A stretch of DNA of 64,000 bases from Haloglycomyces albus DSM 45210 (GCF_000527155.1 NZ_AZUQ01000001.1:1110554-1174553); one strand, 5' to 3'; counted from the stretch's first letter, positions 1 through 9,161 are shown. The notes: generated by a model not told the origin, from the sequence alone. Program-made: numbers and translations.

Positions 1-243
1 CTCTATCTGGAGCCGGTCGACGCTATCGGTGATGTCGAGGGTCGTGCTAATCAGGCGTTCACGGTCAAACTTGAGATCTCGGTGAGCGTCAGTATCAGAG
101 TGGGCCACATTCCAAGTGCCCCACTCAAGTTCCGTCAGATCTTCGATTTCGCCGCCTATCAGCAGCTCGAAATGATCGATATCCTTCTTTTCATCCTGAA
201 TAGGGCCGAGTGATTTTCCTATGGGAATAATGATCCTCGCCAT
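1..243 (-). CDS. hypothetical protein, C-terminus outside window
   Basis: Only the first 81 codons are present; the frame runs off the left edge without a stop. The ATG at 243 follows a strong ribosome binding site (GGAAGGAGG, about 6 bases upstream), so the start is well supported. The visible protein is acidic, begins MARIIIPIGKSLGPI, and shows no signal peptide or membrane segment. It lies 33 bases downstream of a small ESX-like gene on the same strand and is probably the third gene of that operon, which suggests a role connected with those small helical proteins. I do not recognise the family. Confidence 0.6.
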   Translation of the reverse strand, partial: MARIIIPIGKSLGPIQDEKKDIDHFELLIGGEIEDLTELEWGTWNVAHSDTDAHRDLKFDRERLISTTLDITDSVDRLQIE

Positions 244-276
244 CGAGCGACCTCCTTCCGAGCGATTATATTCGCT

Positions 277-531
277 CTATATTGTGTCCCTGTATTGTTC
301 TATTACCGTAATGGTTTGACTTATTACCGCACTAGCAGATTCGGTTTCCTGTTGACAACGGGTAAAGTTGCCAGATGCTTCGGGAGCTTCAGCGCCGCTG
401 GAACCTTCTGACAGCGCCGAAAGGGCACCTTGAAACTGTTCGTAGGCGGAGCCTGCCGCACTCATTGCACCTTGGAACTGTTGCAGCTGTTCGATGGCAT
501 TTTCCAGATCGAGCTTTACTGTAAAAGTCAC
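277..531 (-). CDS. small helical ESX-like protein
   Basis: An 84-residue protein starting at a GTG (529-531) with an AAGGAAGTGAG-type ribosome binding site upstream. It is predicted to be almost all helix, with Gln/Ala/Ser-rich repeats (LQQFQGAMSAAGSAYEQFQGALSAL) and no Trp-x-Gly motif. Size and composition resemble the WXG100/ESX-type and related small coiled-coil proteins that actinobacteria place in type VII secretion or toxin loci. It sits 19 bases after a similar gene and before the edge gene, in the same direction, so the three are likely co-transcribed. The assignment to that superfamily rests on size, helicity and context, not on a diagnostic motif. Confidence 0.6.
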   Translation of the reverse strand: MTFTVKLDLENAIEQLQQFQGAMSAAGSAYEQFQGALSALSEGSSGAEAPEASGNFTRCQQETESASAVISQTITVIEQYRDTI

Positions 532-550
532 CGGGGAGAACTCACTTCCT

Positions 551-808
551 TTAAATAGAGCTATTGAACTCTTCGCCTCTCGTATTGCCCTCCTGAAGAG
601 TTCGGGCGGCCTCCTCGAGTTGTTCGAACGCCGTCTGATACATAGAGATCTGTTCGCCGGGCAGTGGGTTGCTCGTCTCCTGGGTCGCAGCGCTCACCGC
701 GTTCATGGCTTCCTCGATCTTTGAGCGCACGCCTTCCAACATGCCGCTCGCCTCGTTCGAGTACTCCATTCCCTGCTGGACTTGATTCTTGACATCGCCA
801 ATTGACAT
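551..808 (-). CDS. small helical ESX-like protein, first gene of operon
   Basis: An 85-residue acidic, helical protein (MSIGDVKNQVQQGMEYSNEA) of the size of WXG100/ESX proteins but without a WxG turn; the middle has a Pro-Leu-Pro-Gly break that could separate two helices. ATG start at 808 with an AAGG/AGGAAG purine stretch upstream. It heads a tight minus-strand group of three genes (19- and 33-base gaps). Known actinobacterial pairs of this kind are secreted by, or act as helpers of, ESX systems; no secretion ATPase is adjacent here. GC content is clearly lower than in the rest of the window, consistent with accessory DNA. Confidence 0.6.
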   Translation of the reverse strand: MSIGDVKNQVQQGMEYSNEASGMLEGVRSKIEEAMNAVSAATQETSNPLPGEQISMYQTAFEQLEEAARTLQEGNTRGEEFNSSI

Positions 809-1124
809 AGTGAAACCTTGCTTCCTGTCATAACGCGTGGGTTACTTACAATTAGTAGCGTAGCGAGCGCACACAACCGCAAAGTGACTGGGGCTATTGA
901 TATTCAATACCGGAGGTGGAATTTAAATAGAAGTCCTGCCAGACACTCTCGCCCCTATAAGAGCCCAGACTCCGAGACGATTAGAACGATATTGTGGAGC
1001 GATTGCGCCGTGTAAGACCACGCTAGGGTGATACTTTGATTGGTGCCCAAGGGTTCACGAAGATAAGTCCAGCGTGGCTCTTTTAGATTACCGCCAGCGG
1101 TTTTACCGATAGAAGCGTTGCATT
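809..1124. other. intergenic region, no gene seen
   Basis: About 316 bases between the start of the small-protein operon and the stop of the DUF1963-like gene. It is AT-rich compared with the window. It presumably contains the promoter of the leftward operon, but I could not pick out a convincing -35/-10 pair, hairpin or repeat. Confidence 0.5.
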
Positions 1125-2168
1125 CTAATACATCTCATACCGTGGTGAATGCGTGGCGCTACTGGGACAGTAGAAGACTTGAAATTGATACCAACGGCCA
1201 ATAACCACCTGAGGTGGATTCCCAACGTGTTCAGGTGCACCGTCTTCATCACGGCGCCTCCACGTGCAATCGTTTCCGTTGCTTTCCGCAGAATCAACTG
1301 TAATCAACGGCTGCATTGGCGAGTCGCAGGTATGACAATCTATCGGATACGGATCGATGGCTCCCCACTCTCCACCGTGGCCGAAGAGTTTCCAACCGGG
1401 AGCACTTGCGAATGCGTCAATGTAAGAGAACTCGTCCATCGCTGCTTTGTCGATGTAAGTGTCAATCTGCGTCGATAGGTCCGGTTGGTTGGCTTCAAGT
1501 TCACGGTCATCAGGGTATTCGGTGACTTCCTCAGGTTCGAGGACACATGGTTCGGGCACATAGTTATCTAGGCCAACAAGGCTGGGAAGCGGTGGCGATT
1601 CGATACTGGAGTTGATTACGGTGGAGTCACGCCAGATCAATAGCGGTGCCGGATTATAAGGCGGGTGGATATCGGTGTGATCGTATGGGCACCATAGTAG
1701 CTGCAGAAGGTCATACTGATCGGGAAACGGAAGATCAAGAACATCACTGCGATACACCTGTAGCACCGGCAGCAACGGAGTTGCACCGTGGTGCTGGTAG
1801 TTCGCCATGGAATATCGTTCTTTGACAACCTCAAGACGCGGGATTGCCCAATCCGACGGAATATCCTCTCCGGCCGCGACCTTCGCATCGCGTTCAGCTA
1901 GGACCGCTCGTCGTGCATATACAAGATCCAATGGTTCCTCGAAGTTAAATTCTTGATGAGAAGGAAACTGAAAGGTGGGGTGCGATTCGCCCCCACATAG
2001 TGGCCACGGTTCGTCGCTCGGCCACAGGAGCGGTCCGCCAATAGACGACTCCTGTTGTTGAGGCGAGCCGTTGCGGGGATGAAGTCGTATTGCTGATCGT
2101 GCCAGTCTTTTGAGCTCTGGGAACGGCACAGTAAAATCATGTGGACGGCTCGGGGTGGAGTAGACCAT
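1125..2168 (-). CDS. DUF1963/YwqG-like protein
   Basis: A 347-residue soluble protein with features of the DUF1963 (YwqG) group found widely in actinomycetes: an early segment GGPLLWPSDEPWP, a central PVLQVYRSDVLDLPFPDQYDLLQLLWCP, then APGWKLFGHGGEWGAIDPYP followed by a CHTC-type cysteine pair and PLITVDS, and a final GRWYQFQVFYCP. The family has no established biochemical role; members often act as SMI1/immunity-like or regulatory accessory proteins near secretion and toxin loci. The ATG at 2168 follows AAAGGA. The gene is transcribed toward the small ESX-like operon and is divergent from the next gene. Base composition is AT-rich relative to neighbours to the right. Family call fairly good, function unknown. 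Confidence 0.65.
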   Translation of the reverse strand: MVYSTPSRPHDFTVPFPELKRLARSAIRLHPRNGSPQQQESSIGGPLLWPSDEPWPLCGGESHPTFQFPSHQEFNFEEPLDLVYARRAVLAERDAKVAAGEDIPSDWAIPRLEVVKERYSMANYQHHGATPLLPVLQVYRSDVLDLPFPDQYDLLQLLWCPYDHTDIHPPYNPAPLLIWRDSTVINSSIESPPLPSLVGLDNYVPEPCVLEPEEVTEYPDDRELEANQPDLSTQIDTYIDKAAMDEFSYIDAFASAPGWKLFGHGGEWGAIDPYPIDCHTCDSPMQPLITVDSAESNGNDCTWRRRDEDGAPEHVGNPPQVVIGRWYQFQVFYCPSSATHSPRYEMY

Positions 2169-2389
2169 CGGATTATCCTTTCAGCAGGGTGACAACTCAT
2201 TCCATTGTCTGTGCTCCCTGTGACATCAAAAGAGTCGGCATAAGCGACTTTGAGACCCGAGCCCATATTGGATTTTCCACAAGATCGCCTCATCCTGCCG
2301 CTCAGGTAGTTTCAGGCGTACTACACTAGAATTCGCAGAAATCTTCATATTGCAGAACTCTAAACTGATCATCTTAACGTGCTTCCCCG

Positions 2390-3091
2390 GTGAAAGTGAG
2401 ACTCGTGCCCGACCTTGAAAAACAAATCCGCGCCGTCACCTCCCGCTACAACTGGCAAGACTATCCATGCCCACACGGATGGCGTCAACCCGATCTAGGT
2501 AACCAATTGGCCGAAGCAGCACTCGGTCGCAAGGACCTCGGTCAAGTTATCAGCGTCCAAGGCTCGATATCGGAAATAACGGTACCGGCGTGCGCCGTCG
2601 TCATGTCGCTACTGCGAAACAATCTCTTCACCACGAACTACTATCTCTACGGTCTCGTGGATGAACTTTTGGGTTGTTGTTGGACTATACCGAACCGGGC
2701 GGAGCTAAGCGCGGACGACTACATGCGCGTATACCGCCTCGATGAGCCAATCTTCCATATCATCTGCATGGAGATCCCGACGATTCTCCACCATTTGAAA
2801 ACCATGCATATGAACCAAAGGCTCAATGACAATTTGATTTATACCGTAGAGAACCTCTGCGAGCGCTATCCGACGCTACTACCGGAGTTGCGAACTGCTC
2901 GCGACAGTTGCCCTGCGGATTGGCATCCATTGTTTGACGAACGTATCAACGAGCTATACCGGTTGTACCGCGAATATCCAACTGAACGGGAGGACGATCC
3001 TGCCCGATTTCTGGAATGGATTTTCCCTGATGACCCGATCAGCACCGATGACTGGCCGACTCGCGCACGCAAAGCCGGAATCGATATCTAA
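2390..3091 (+). CDS. hypothetical protein, possibly helical repeat
   Basis: A 233-residue protein with no family I recognise. It looks mostly helical (segments VPACAVVMSLLRNNLF, LYGLVDELLG, RVYRLDEPIFHIICMEIPTILHHL), recalling small HEAT-like proteins used as immunity partners, but no repeat is regular enough to be sure. The first GTG at 2390 lacks a good ribosome binding site; the GTG at 2405 is an alternative. It is divergent from the DUF1963-like gene and shares its low GC, so both probably belong to the same accessory patch. No membrane segment or signal peptide. Confidence 0.5.
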   Translation: MKVRLVPDLEKQIRAVTSRYNWQDYPCPHGWRQPDLGNQLAEAALGRKDLGQVISVQGSISEITVPACAVVMSLLRNNLFTTNYYLYGLVDELLGCCWTIPNRAELSADDYMRVYRLDEPIFHIICMEIPTILHHLKTMHMNQRLNDNLIYTVENLCERYPTLLPELRTARDSCPADWHPLFDERINELYRLYREYPTEREDDPARFLEWIFPDDPISTDDWPTRARKAGIDI

Positions 3092-3163
3092 TGCCACAGT
3101 CCTGCTGCTGGCGTCGGGTGCTTACGTTCGGCGGTGACAGCCGTCCATTGGACGCGTTGAAAA

Positions 3164-3204
3164 GCGATGCCGCGCATCCTGTCTGGAGGGATACGCGGCA
3201 TCGC
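3164..3204 (-). terminator. terminator after the hexosaminidase gene
   Basis: Perfect 11-bp inverted repeat GCGATGCCGCG (3164-3174) / CGCGGCATCGC (3194-3204) with a 19-base loop. On the minus strand it is followed by TTTT, fitting termination of the leftward GH20 gene; it may also stop transcription from the convergent gene ending at 3091. Confidence 0.65.
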
Positions 3205-3276
3205 TCACTGCACCGGTAGGTTTTGGTTTTGTTCAGCATCGTCTTTTCGCTGCCCCACAAGGGCAACGTAGACGGA

Positions 3277-4941
3277 TTACTCGTCGGCGGTGTAGACGAA
3301 CTTTTCTTCGTCCATCTCCATCGCTACATACGTCCGGTCCCAGCGACGGCGCACTCCCGTGCCGCCCTGCTGCCACGGCAACGGACCGTCCAACGGCCGA
3401 TGGTTGACCCCCTGCGCCTCCAGGCGCTCGATGTAGCCTTCGGCGATTCGCTCCGACACCGGGTCGGCTTGGCGGACCTCCATTTCCGACCAGGCTGCAT
3501 CGGAGAACGCGGCCAAGCGCGGGAACAGAGCGTACTCCACATCCCGTGGCGTAGGCAGATACTCGGCCCACAGCTGGCACTGCGCACCGTAAATCTGGCT
3601 GCCGTCCAGTCCTTCCGGTACCGGGTCCCATTTCTCGATCTTGCCGACACTGGTCTGCCCGTGAATCCGCAAGGGCTCGTTCGTGTCTTCCGATTCGTAG
3701 TGGTCGAGGTAGGCGTACGGTTCCGGCGCGACGATCGCGTCATAACCCTTGTCGGCGGCGCGAACGGCATAACCTTCGTTGCGCCACACCGTCACTATCG
3801 TGTCATTGGGAGCACCGGCTCCCAACACTTCGTCCCAACCGGCGATCCGGCGGCCGTGCTTGGCCAGCTGTTCCCCGAACGCTTGGGCGAACCAGCCTTG
3901 CACCTGACGCAGGTCGTCGTAGCCGTGCCGGGACATGATCTCGGCGGCATTGGACGACTTCTCCCACTGTTCCAGCGGCACCTCGTCTCCACCGATGTGA
4001 ATGACCGGCGAGTCGAATACGTCGGTGACGACGGCGAAGACGTCTTCGCTGAATTTCAGAGTCTCCTCGGTCGGCTCCAGTACCTCGAAGAAGACCCCGA
4101 AGGTAGTGGCGACCGGCTGCTTTTCGGCCAGGCCGAGTTCCGGGTACGCGGCCAGTGCCGCGCGAGTGTGGCCGGGCATGTTGATTTCGGGAACCACGGT
4201 AATGTGGCGTTGCCGCGCGTACGCCACGATCTCGCGCAGGTCGTCGAGCGTGTAGTAACCGCCGTGCGGGGTCCCGTCGCCGGGCCCCTCCAACAGCGCG
4301 TGTCCCGTAACGGTCTCGCTGCGCCAGGCCGATACCTCGCGCAGTTTGGGGCGGCTGGGGATGTCGATGCGCCAGCCCTGATCGTCGGTCAAATGCAACT
4401 GCACCACGTTCATCCGGTGCAGCCAAGCCTGATCGATCAGATCGAGGATGAAGGCCTTCGGCTGGAAATGACGTACGGTATCGATCATCATTCCACGCCA
4501 CCGCAGACGCGGTTGGTCTTCAATGCTCACGAACGGAATGGTCGCCGCGGTCGTACCGCCGCCTCGGCGGAAGGCGTCACTGGGCAGCAATTGCTTGAAC
4601 GTCGCGACGGCACGCGACAGTGCGGCGGGAGTCGCCCCCTGCAACACCACGCCGTCGGAGTCGACGGTCAGTTCATAGCGTTCCTGAGCGACCTCGGCGA
4701 TCTCCGAGGCGTCCAGGTCAGCGTCCGATGAGAGGACGACCGACCGACCGTTGCCGGATTTCTGCTCCACCACGGGCAGGTAATGCCCGGTTCCGGAAAA
4801 AAGCCTCTGCGACAGCAGTACCGCTAGGTCACGGTCTCGCTGCTGAGAGGCGACGATTTCAGTGAGATCGGAAACGGCCAATTGCCCGTCAGCCTCGCGC
4901 ATCTTCTGAGGCTGTGGGATGAGGCAAATGCGGCGGCGCAT
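3277..4941 (-). CDS. beta-N-acetylhexosaminidase, GH20
   Basis: A 554-residue glycoside hydrolase family 20 enzyme that removes terminal beta-linked N-acetylglucosamine/galactosamine, probably from chitin or cell-wall oligosaccharides. An N-terminal GH20b-like domain (about 5-140) precedes the (beta/alpha)8 catalytic domain starting at LRWRGMMIDTVRHF. The catalytic Asp-Glu pair is D319-E320 in HIGGDE; other family signatures are HLTDDQGWR and VVPEINMPGH. There is no signal peptide, so it should act in the cytoplasm on imported oligosaccharides, although no transporter is adjacent. The gene stands alone, ends in a hairpin terminator, and shows normal GC. Confidence 0.95.
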   Translation of the reverse strand: MRRRICLIPQPQKMREADGQLAVSDLTEIVASQQRDRDLAVLLSQRLFSGTGHYLPVVEQKSGNGRSVVLSSDADLDASEIAEVAQERYELTVDSDGVVLQGATPAALSRAVATFKQLLPSDAFRRGGGTTAATIPFVSIEDQPRLRWRGMMIDTVRHFQPKAFILDLIDQAWLHRMNVVQLHLTDDQGWRIDIPSRPKLREVSAWRSETVTGHALLEGPGDGTPHGGYYTLDDLREIVAYARQRHITVVPEINMPGHTRAALAAYPELGLAEKQPVATTFGVFFEVLEPTEETLKFSEDVFAVVTDVFDSPVIHIGGDEVPLEQWEKSSNAAEIMSRHGYDDLRQVQGWFAQAFGEQLAKHGRRIAGWDEVLGAGAPNDTIVTVWRNEGYAVRAADKGYDAIVAPEPYAYLDHYESEDTNEPLRIHGQTSVGKIEKWDPVPEGLDGSQIYGAQCQLWAEYLPTPRDVEYALFPRLAAFSDAAWSEMEVRQADPVSERIAEGYIERLEAQGVNHRPLDGPLPWQQGGTGVRRRWDRTYVAMEMDEEKFVYTADE

Positions 4942-5046
4942 CGGGGGCTCCTAGCGGATAGACAGAATTTTTTTAGTGTACTTTCTTTAGCATAACTCTG
5001 TCCACCCACTCAGCTGTAGACGGTCGGACGCCCGGGCGTCCAGTCC

Positions 5047-6063
5047 CTATCCGCGATCGGTCTCGTCGTAAAACTCCCCCATGATCTCCTCAAGCAGATC
5101 TTCCATTCCGACCAGACCTACGACCTGGTAATCCGCCCCGGTCACCAGGGCCAGCTGCGCGTGTTGGCGCTTCATCAACGCCACCGCCGCCGACACGGTC
5201 ATATCGGTCGGCGTCAACAAGGGAGCCACCGCCAAGTCACGCGCGGTGGTGCCGTGCGAGGCCAAAACCGCCTGACGTACGTGCACCAGACCGACCGGGC
5301 GATTGTCGAGCCCGACGACCACCAGGCGCGAGCGCCCCGTCTCGCGGGAACGCCGTTCCACCTCCGGCGCGGTTGCCTGGACCGACACGGTGACCACGTT
5401 GTTCCATGGCACGGCCACTTCTCCGACGGTGCGTTCCTGCACTTCGATGGCATGGGTGAGGATGTCGCGTTCGGGTTCTTCCAGGAGTCCCGCTTCTGCC
5501 GAGGTACTGAGGAGATAGCGCAGTTCCTGCGGTGAGTGGGCTTGTGCTTTCTCGTCGGCGGGTTCGACCTTCATGAGGCGCAGCAATCCGTTGGCCATGG
5601 CGTTGAGGGCGACGATGATGGGTTTGGCCAGGATGATGAAGCCTCGGAAGGGCCAGATGAGAATGGTCGCCGAGCTTTCCGGGTGGCTGATGGCCCAGGA
5701 TTTGGGCATCATTTCGCCCAGCACCATATGAAGGAAGACCACGATGATCAAGGCGATGGTGAAGGCGACGGGGTGCGCGGCGGCTCTGAGGCCGACCTCG
5801 TGCAAGGGAGGTTCGATGAGTTTGGCGATGGCGGGTTCGGCGAGCGCACCCAGTCCGACGGTGCAGGCGGTGATGCCGAGTTGCGCCCCGGCCAGCATGA
5901 TGGACAGGTTTCTGGTGGCGTCGAGGGCGTTACGTGACGTCCGGGTTCCGATTTGTTCCAGGCGGTGGCTGCGGGAGGCGACGAGCGCGAACTCCGCCGC
6001 TACGAAGAAGGCGTTGAAGATGAGCAGGGCCACCGACACCACCAGTGCCGTTGTCGTGGTCAT
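5047..6063 (-). CDS. CNNM/HlyC-CorC type membrane protein (short paralog)
   Basis: A 338-residue protein with an N-terminal DUF21/CNNM transmembrane domain (about 1-185; helices near 5-27, 55-80, 95-120 and a proline-containing MPKSWAISHPES segment) followed by a CBS-domain pair (about 205-330, e.g. LVVVGLDNRPVGLVHVRQAVL). It lacks the C-terminal CorC/HlyC domain carried by its neighbour. Members of the family are linked to Mg2+/Co2+ efflux or tolerance. Its start overlaps the stop of the upstream paralog by four bases, implying translational coupling and possibly a heteromeric transporter. The older hemolysin label for this family is not supported by function. Confidence 0.9.
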   Translation of the reverse strand: MTTTTALVVSVALLIFNAFFVAAEFALVASRSHRLEQIGTRTSRNALDATRNLSIMLAGAQLGITACTVGLGALAEPAIAKLIEPPLHEVGLRAAAHPVAFTIALIIVVFLHMVLGEMMPKSWAISHPESSATILIWPFRGFIILAKPIIVALNAMANGLLRLMKVEPADEKAQAHSPQELRYLLSTSAEAGLLEEPERDILTHAIEVQERTVGEVAVPWNNVVTVSVQATAPEVERRSRETGRSRLVVVGLDNRPVGLVHVRQAVLASHGTTARDLAVAPLLTPTDMTVSAAVALMKRQHAQLALVTGADYQVVGLVGMEDLLEEIMGEFYDETDRG

Positions 6064-7412
6064 GAGCTCTCCTCTCGCTCGTCGGCCTCGAGCGGTCGCA
6101 GTTCGACGGCCTGAGGTACGTGGCGTCCGATGGAGATGACGATCAACTCGGCCCGCATCGGCTGCGCGTCCTCACTTTCGACGGGAACGGTGACGGCGTC
6201 GTCTTTATACGGTATGCGTCCGAGGTGAGCCATGACGAGGCCGCCGATGGTTTCGTAGTGGGGACTGTCGGGGAGTTTGATTCCGGTGGCGTCGGCGATT
6301 TCGTCGATACGCCAGCGTCCGGGAATGATCCAGGCTCCACCGCGCAGTGCGACCGGGCCGGCTTCGTAGCGGTCTTGTTCATCGCGGATGTCGCCGACGA
6401 GTTCTTCGGCAAGGTCTTCCCAGGTGATGATGCCGTCGAAGCCGCCGTATTCGTCGACGACGCACACCATTTGGCGGTGTTGGTGGCGCATGTTGTCGAG
6501 CACTTGCGGCAGCGGTAGCGAGCCGGGCACGAGCAGGGCGGGGTCGGCGACGGCCACGGCGGGCGTCGAGGCGCGTTGTTCGCGGTCGACTCCGACGATG
6601 TCGGCCAGTCCGATCACGCCGCGTACGTCGTCGACGTCGTTTCCCACGATGGGGAAACGGGAGTGTCCGGTGTGCAGGGCGGTGACGGCGTCGGCGACGG
6701 TGGCGTCGGCGGGGAGGGTTTCCACTTCGACGCGTGGTGTGGAGGCCTGTTCGGCGGTGATGTCGCTGAAGTCCAGTCCCCGGTCGAGTAGTTGGGACAG
6801 TTCGGCTCCCAGGGTTCCCTCGTCGCGCGAGTGGTCGATGATGTGGTGGAGGTCTTCGGTGGTGGCGGTGTGTTCGAGTTCTTCGACCGGATGAATCCCG
6901 ATCATACGCAGCATTTTCGTGGAAGCGGCGTCGAAGAAGCGAATCAGGGGGCCGAACACGGCGAGGTAGACCTGGGTGGGGCGCGACAGCCAGAGCGCCA
7001 GGCTTTCGGTGCGGGCGATGGCGAGGTTCTTGGGTCCGAGTTCCCCGATGATCATTTGGATGGCGTTGGCCAGCAGGAAGGAGAGGACCACCCCGACGGT
7101 CGTGCCGACGGCGGCGGGGACTCCGGCGAGACCGAAGACGTTGGCCAGTCCGCGTCCCAGGTACGGTTCGGCGAAGAAGCCGACGAACAGCGCGGTGACG
7201 GTGATGCCCAGTTGGGCGCCGGACAGGGCGAAGGAGAGTTTGGAAACGATGTGGAGGGCCCGTTTGGCCTGTGGAGCACGGGACGGATCGTTGTCGTGAA
7301 TGTCGTGCAGTCTGGTTCGATCGACCGCGGTGTAAGCGAATTCCAGGGCAACGAAGAACCCGGTGGCGGCCGTGACGGCGAGGATAATGGCGAGCCCGAA
7401 CAGTATTAGCAC
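6060..7412 (-). CDS. CNNM/HlyC-CorC type membrane protein (long paralog)
   Basis: A 450-residue protein with the full architecture: DUF21/CNNM membrane domain (about 1-190), CBS pair (about 215-340, with VVDEYGGFDGIITWEDLAEE), and a C-terminal CorC/HlyC domain (about 360-445, WIIPGRWRIDEIADATG). The family exports or senses divalent cations, with nucleotide binding in the CBS pair. It is the first gene of a coupled pair with a shorter paralog, 81 bases downstream of hspR on the same strand. Whether it belongs to the heat-shock transcript is unclear; I saw no strong hairpin between them. Confidence 0.92.
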   Translation of the reverse strand: MLILFGLAIILAVTAATGFFVALEFAYTAVDRTRLHDIHDNDPSRAPQAKRALHIVSKLSFALSGAQLGITVTALFVGFFAEPYLGRGLANVFGLAGVPAAVGTTVGVVLSFLLANAIQMIIGELGPKNLAIARTESLALWLSRPTQVYLAVFGPLIRFFDAASTKMLRMIGIHPVEELEHTATTEDLHHIIDHSRDEGTLGAELSQLLDRGLDFSDITAEQASTPRVEVETLPADATVADAVTALHTGHSRFPIVGNDVDDVRGVIGLADIVGVDREQRASTPAVAVADPALLVPGSLPLPQVLDNMRHQHRQMVCVVDEYGGFDGIITWEDLAEELVGDIRDEQDRYEAGPVALRGGAWIIPGRWRIDEIADATGIKLPDSPHYETIGGLVMAHLGRIPYKDDAVTVPVESEDAQPMRAELIVISIGRHVPQAVELRPLEADEREESS

Positions 7413-7493
7413 GTCGCCTGCGCTTTCGGAAGGATACGTCTCACGCCACGAGTATAAGGCCCGTTCGGGGACCGTCGCACTCGTCGGTGGTCT

Positions 7494-7952
7494 CTAGCGC
7501 TGTTTGGGTCTCCATACCGCGATCTCGCGGGTTTGGCGCACGGCGACCTGTTTTCCGAACATACTCGCCATGGCGTGGACTTCGGCGAGTTCGGCCTGGG
7601 CTTGGCGGAGTTTGTCGACCAGGGTCGCCGTTTGCGACTGGGCATTGCTCAACTCGCGTTGCAGGTCGAGAATGCGTTTGATGCCGGCGAGGTTGATGCC
7701 TTCGTCTTGGCTGAGGCGTTGTACCTCGCGTAGTTCGCGGACGTCGCGAGCGGAGTAGCGTCGTGCTCCGCCGGGGGTGCGGCCCGCTTCGACGAGGCCG
7801 ATCTGGTCGTATTGGCGTAGGGTTTGCGGGTGCATCCCGGCCATGTCCGCCGCAGCGGAGATGGTGAGGATTTTGGCTTCGAAGTCGGCGTCGTCTTCCG
7901 AGACTGTAAACCGTATGACAGTGCGCCGTTTTCCCCGTCCTGGCGTTGCCAC
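7494..7952 (-). CDS. hspR: heat-shock repressor HspR, MerR family
   Basis: A 152-residue MerR-family regulator. After about 27 extra N-terminal residues comes the winged helix typical of HspR (ISAAADMAGMHPQTLRQYDQ, then GGARRYSARDVRELREVQRL and DEGINLAGIKRILDLQ), a coiled coil, and a basic tail ending WRPKQR. HspR represses the dnaK operon by binding HAIR inverted repeats, with DnaK as co-repressor. It is the last gene of dnaK-grpE-dnaJ-hspR here, the standard actinobacterial order. GTG start at 7952 with AAGGGGGAG upstream. A matching operator is seen at the dnaK promoter. Confidence 0.95.
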   Translation of the reverse strand: MATPGRGKRRTVIRFTVSEDDADFEAKILTISAAADMAGMHPQTLRQYDQIGLVEAGRTPGGARRYSARDVRELREVQRLSQDEGINLAGIKRILDLQRELSNAQSQTATLVDKLRQAQAELAEVHAMASMFGKQVAVRQTREIAVWRPKQR

Positions 7953-8036
7953 AGGCTCTCCCCCTTTCCCCGGTCACCGTTGCCGGGCTTGACGCCCTCG
8001 CCGACCGATTTATTCCCTATCGGCCGCCCCGGGCGG

Positions 8037-9161
8037 TCAGTGCGCGGTGAATTGTTGTAGTTTACTGCGATCGGTCGGAGGTTCAACAGACGCATATTTT
8101 TCCAGAGCCTCCTTGGCTTCGGAACCGAGCTTCGTCGGAACGTCTACGTCGACGGTCACCATCAGGTCGCCTTTGCCGGGTACGCCACGTCCTTTGACGC
8201 GCAGCACTCGGCCCGAGGGGGTTCCGGCGGGAACGCGCATGGTCACCGTTTCGTCGAGGGTCGGTACCGAGATCTTCGCACCCAGAGCCGCTTCGGTGTA
8301 GGTCACCGGTAGACGAAGGGTCAGGTTGTTACCGTCGCGCCCGAAGATGGCGTGGGAACGCACGTGCACGTCGACCATGAGGTCGCCGGTGGGTCCGCCG
8401 CGTTCGCCCGGGGCGCCGCGTCCGGCCAGCCGGATGGTTTGTCCGTCGCGCACTCCGGCGGGAATCCGCACGGTGATGACGCGGTCCTTGGTTACCGCGC
8501 CCGAACCGCCGCATTCGGGGCACGGATTGGGTACGACCGATCCGCTTCCGCCGCAATCGGGACAGGTTTGCTGGAACGAAAAGCCGCCCTGATTGACCGT
8601 GATCATTCCGCCGCCGTGGCAAAGCCGGCAGGTTTCGGGGCTGGTACCGGGTGCCGCACCCGAGCCGTGGCAGGTGTCGCAGACCCCGGGAGCCCGCATC
8701 CGCAGGTCGTGGGTGGTTCCCTTGACCGCGTCGGTGAAGTCGATGGACATGTGGGTGCGCAGGTCGTGTCCCGGTTTGGGGCCGCGACGACCGCGTCCGC
8801 CGCCCATACCGCCGAAGAGATTACCGAAGATGTCTCCGAAGTCTCCACTGGTGGAACCTTGGGAGAAGACGTCGTCCATGTTGAAGCCGCCGGTGGAGCC
8901 GCCCATACCGCCGAATCCACCGCGCCCGGACTTCATCAGTTGGATCTCGTCGTATTCGGCGCGTTGTTTTTCGTCGTGCAGGACCGAATAGGCCTCCGAT
9001 ATCGCCTTGAAGCGGTCTTCGGCCTCGGGCGAATCGTTGTTGTCGGGGTGATACTGGCGGGCCAGTTTCCGATACGCCTTGTCGATGTCCTTCTTGGAGG
9101 CGTCGGAGGGCACCCCAAGCTCGGCATAGAAGTCTTTTTCAAGCCAATCCTGCGATGCCAT
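8037..9161 (-). CDS. dnaJ: chaperone DnaJ
   Basis: A 374-residue type I Hsp40. The J domain (about 9-72) carries the essential HPD at 38-40, which stimulates DnaK ATPase. A Gly-rich linker follows (FGGMGG repeats), then a zinc domain with four CxxCxGxG-type motifs (CDTCHGSG, CRLCHGGG, CPDCGGSG, CPECGGSG) and the C-terminal substrate-binding domain ending before a short tail. This is the DnaJ1 type normally encoded between grpE and hspR. A strong hairpin lies between grpE and this gene, which may set the relative level of DnaJ. Confidence 0.97.
   Translation of the reverse strand: MASQDWLEKDFYAELGVPSDASKKDIDKAYRKLARQYHPDNNDSPEAEDRFKAISEAYSVLHDEKQRAEYDEIQLMKSGRGGFGGMGGSTGGFNMDDVFSQGSTSGDFGDIFGNLFGGMGGGRGRRGPKPGHDLRTHMSIDFTDAVKGTTHDLRMRAPGVCDTCHGSGAAPGTSPETCRLCHGGGMITVNQGGFSFQQTCPDCGGSGSVVPNPCPECGGSGAVTKDRVITVRIPAGVRDGQTIRLAGRGAPGERGGPTGDLMVDVHVRSHAIFGRDGNNLTLRLPVTYTEAALGAKISVPTLDETVTMRVPAGTPSGRVLRVKGRGVPGKGDLMVTVDVDVPTKLGSEAKEALEKYASVEPPTDRSKLQQFTAH

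Noticed and set aside
3223-4731. Long open frame opposite the GH20 gene
   Set aside because: It is the antisense shadow of a GC-rich gene; the GH20 product has full family motifs, the shadow has none.
5047-7412. Hemolysins
   Set aside because: The old HlyC label for DUF21/CBS proteins is misleading; the domains indicate CNNM-type ion transport.
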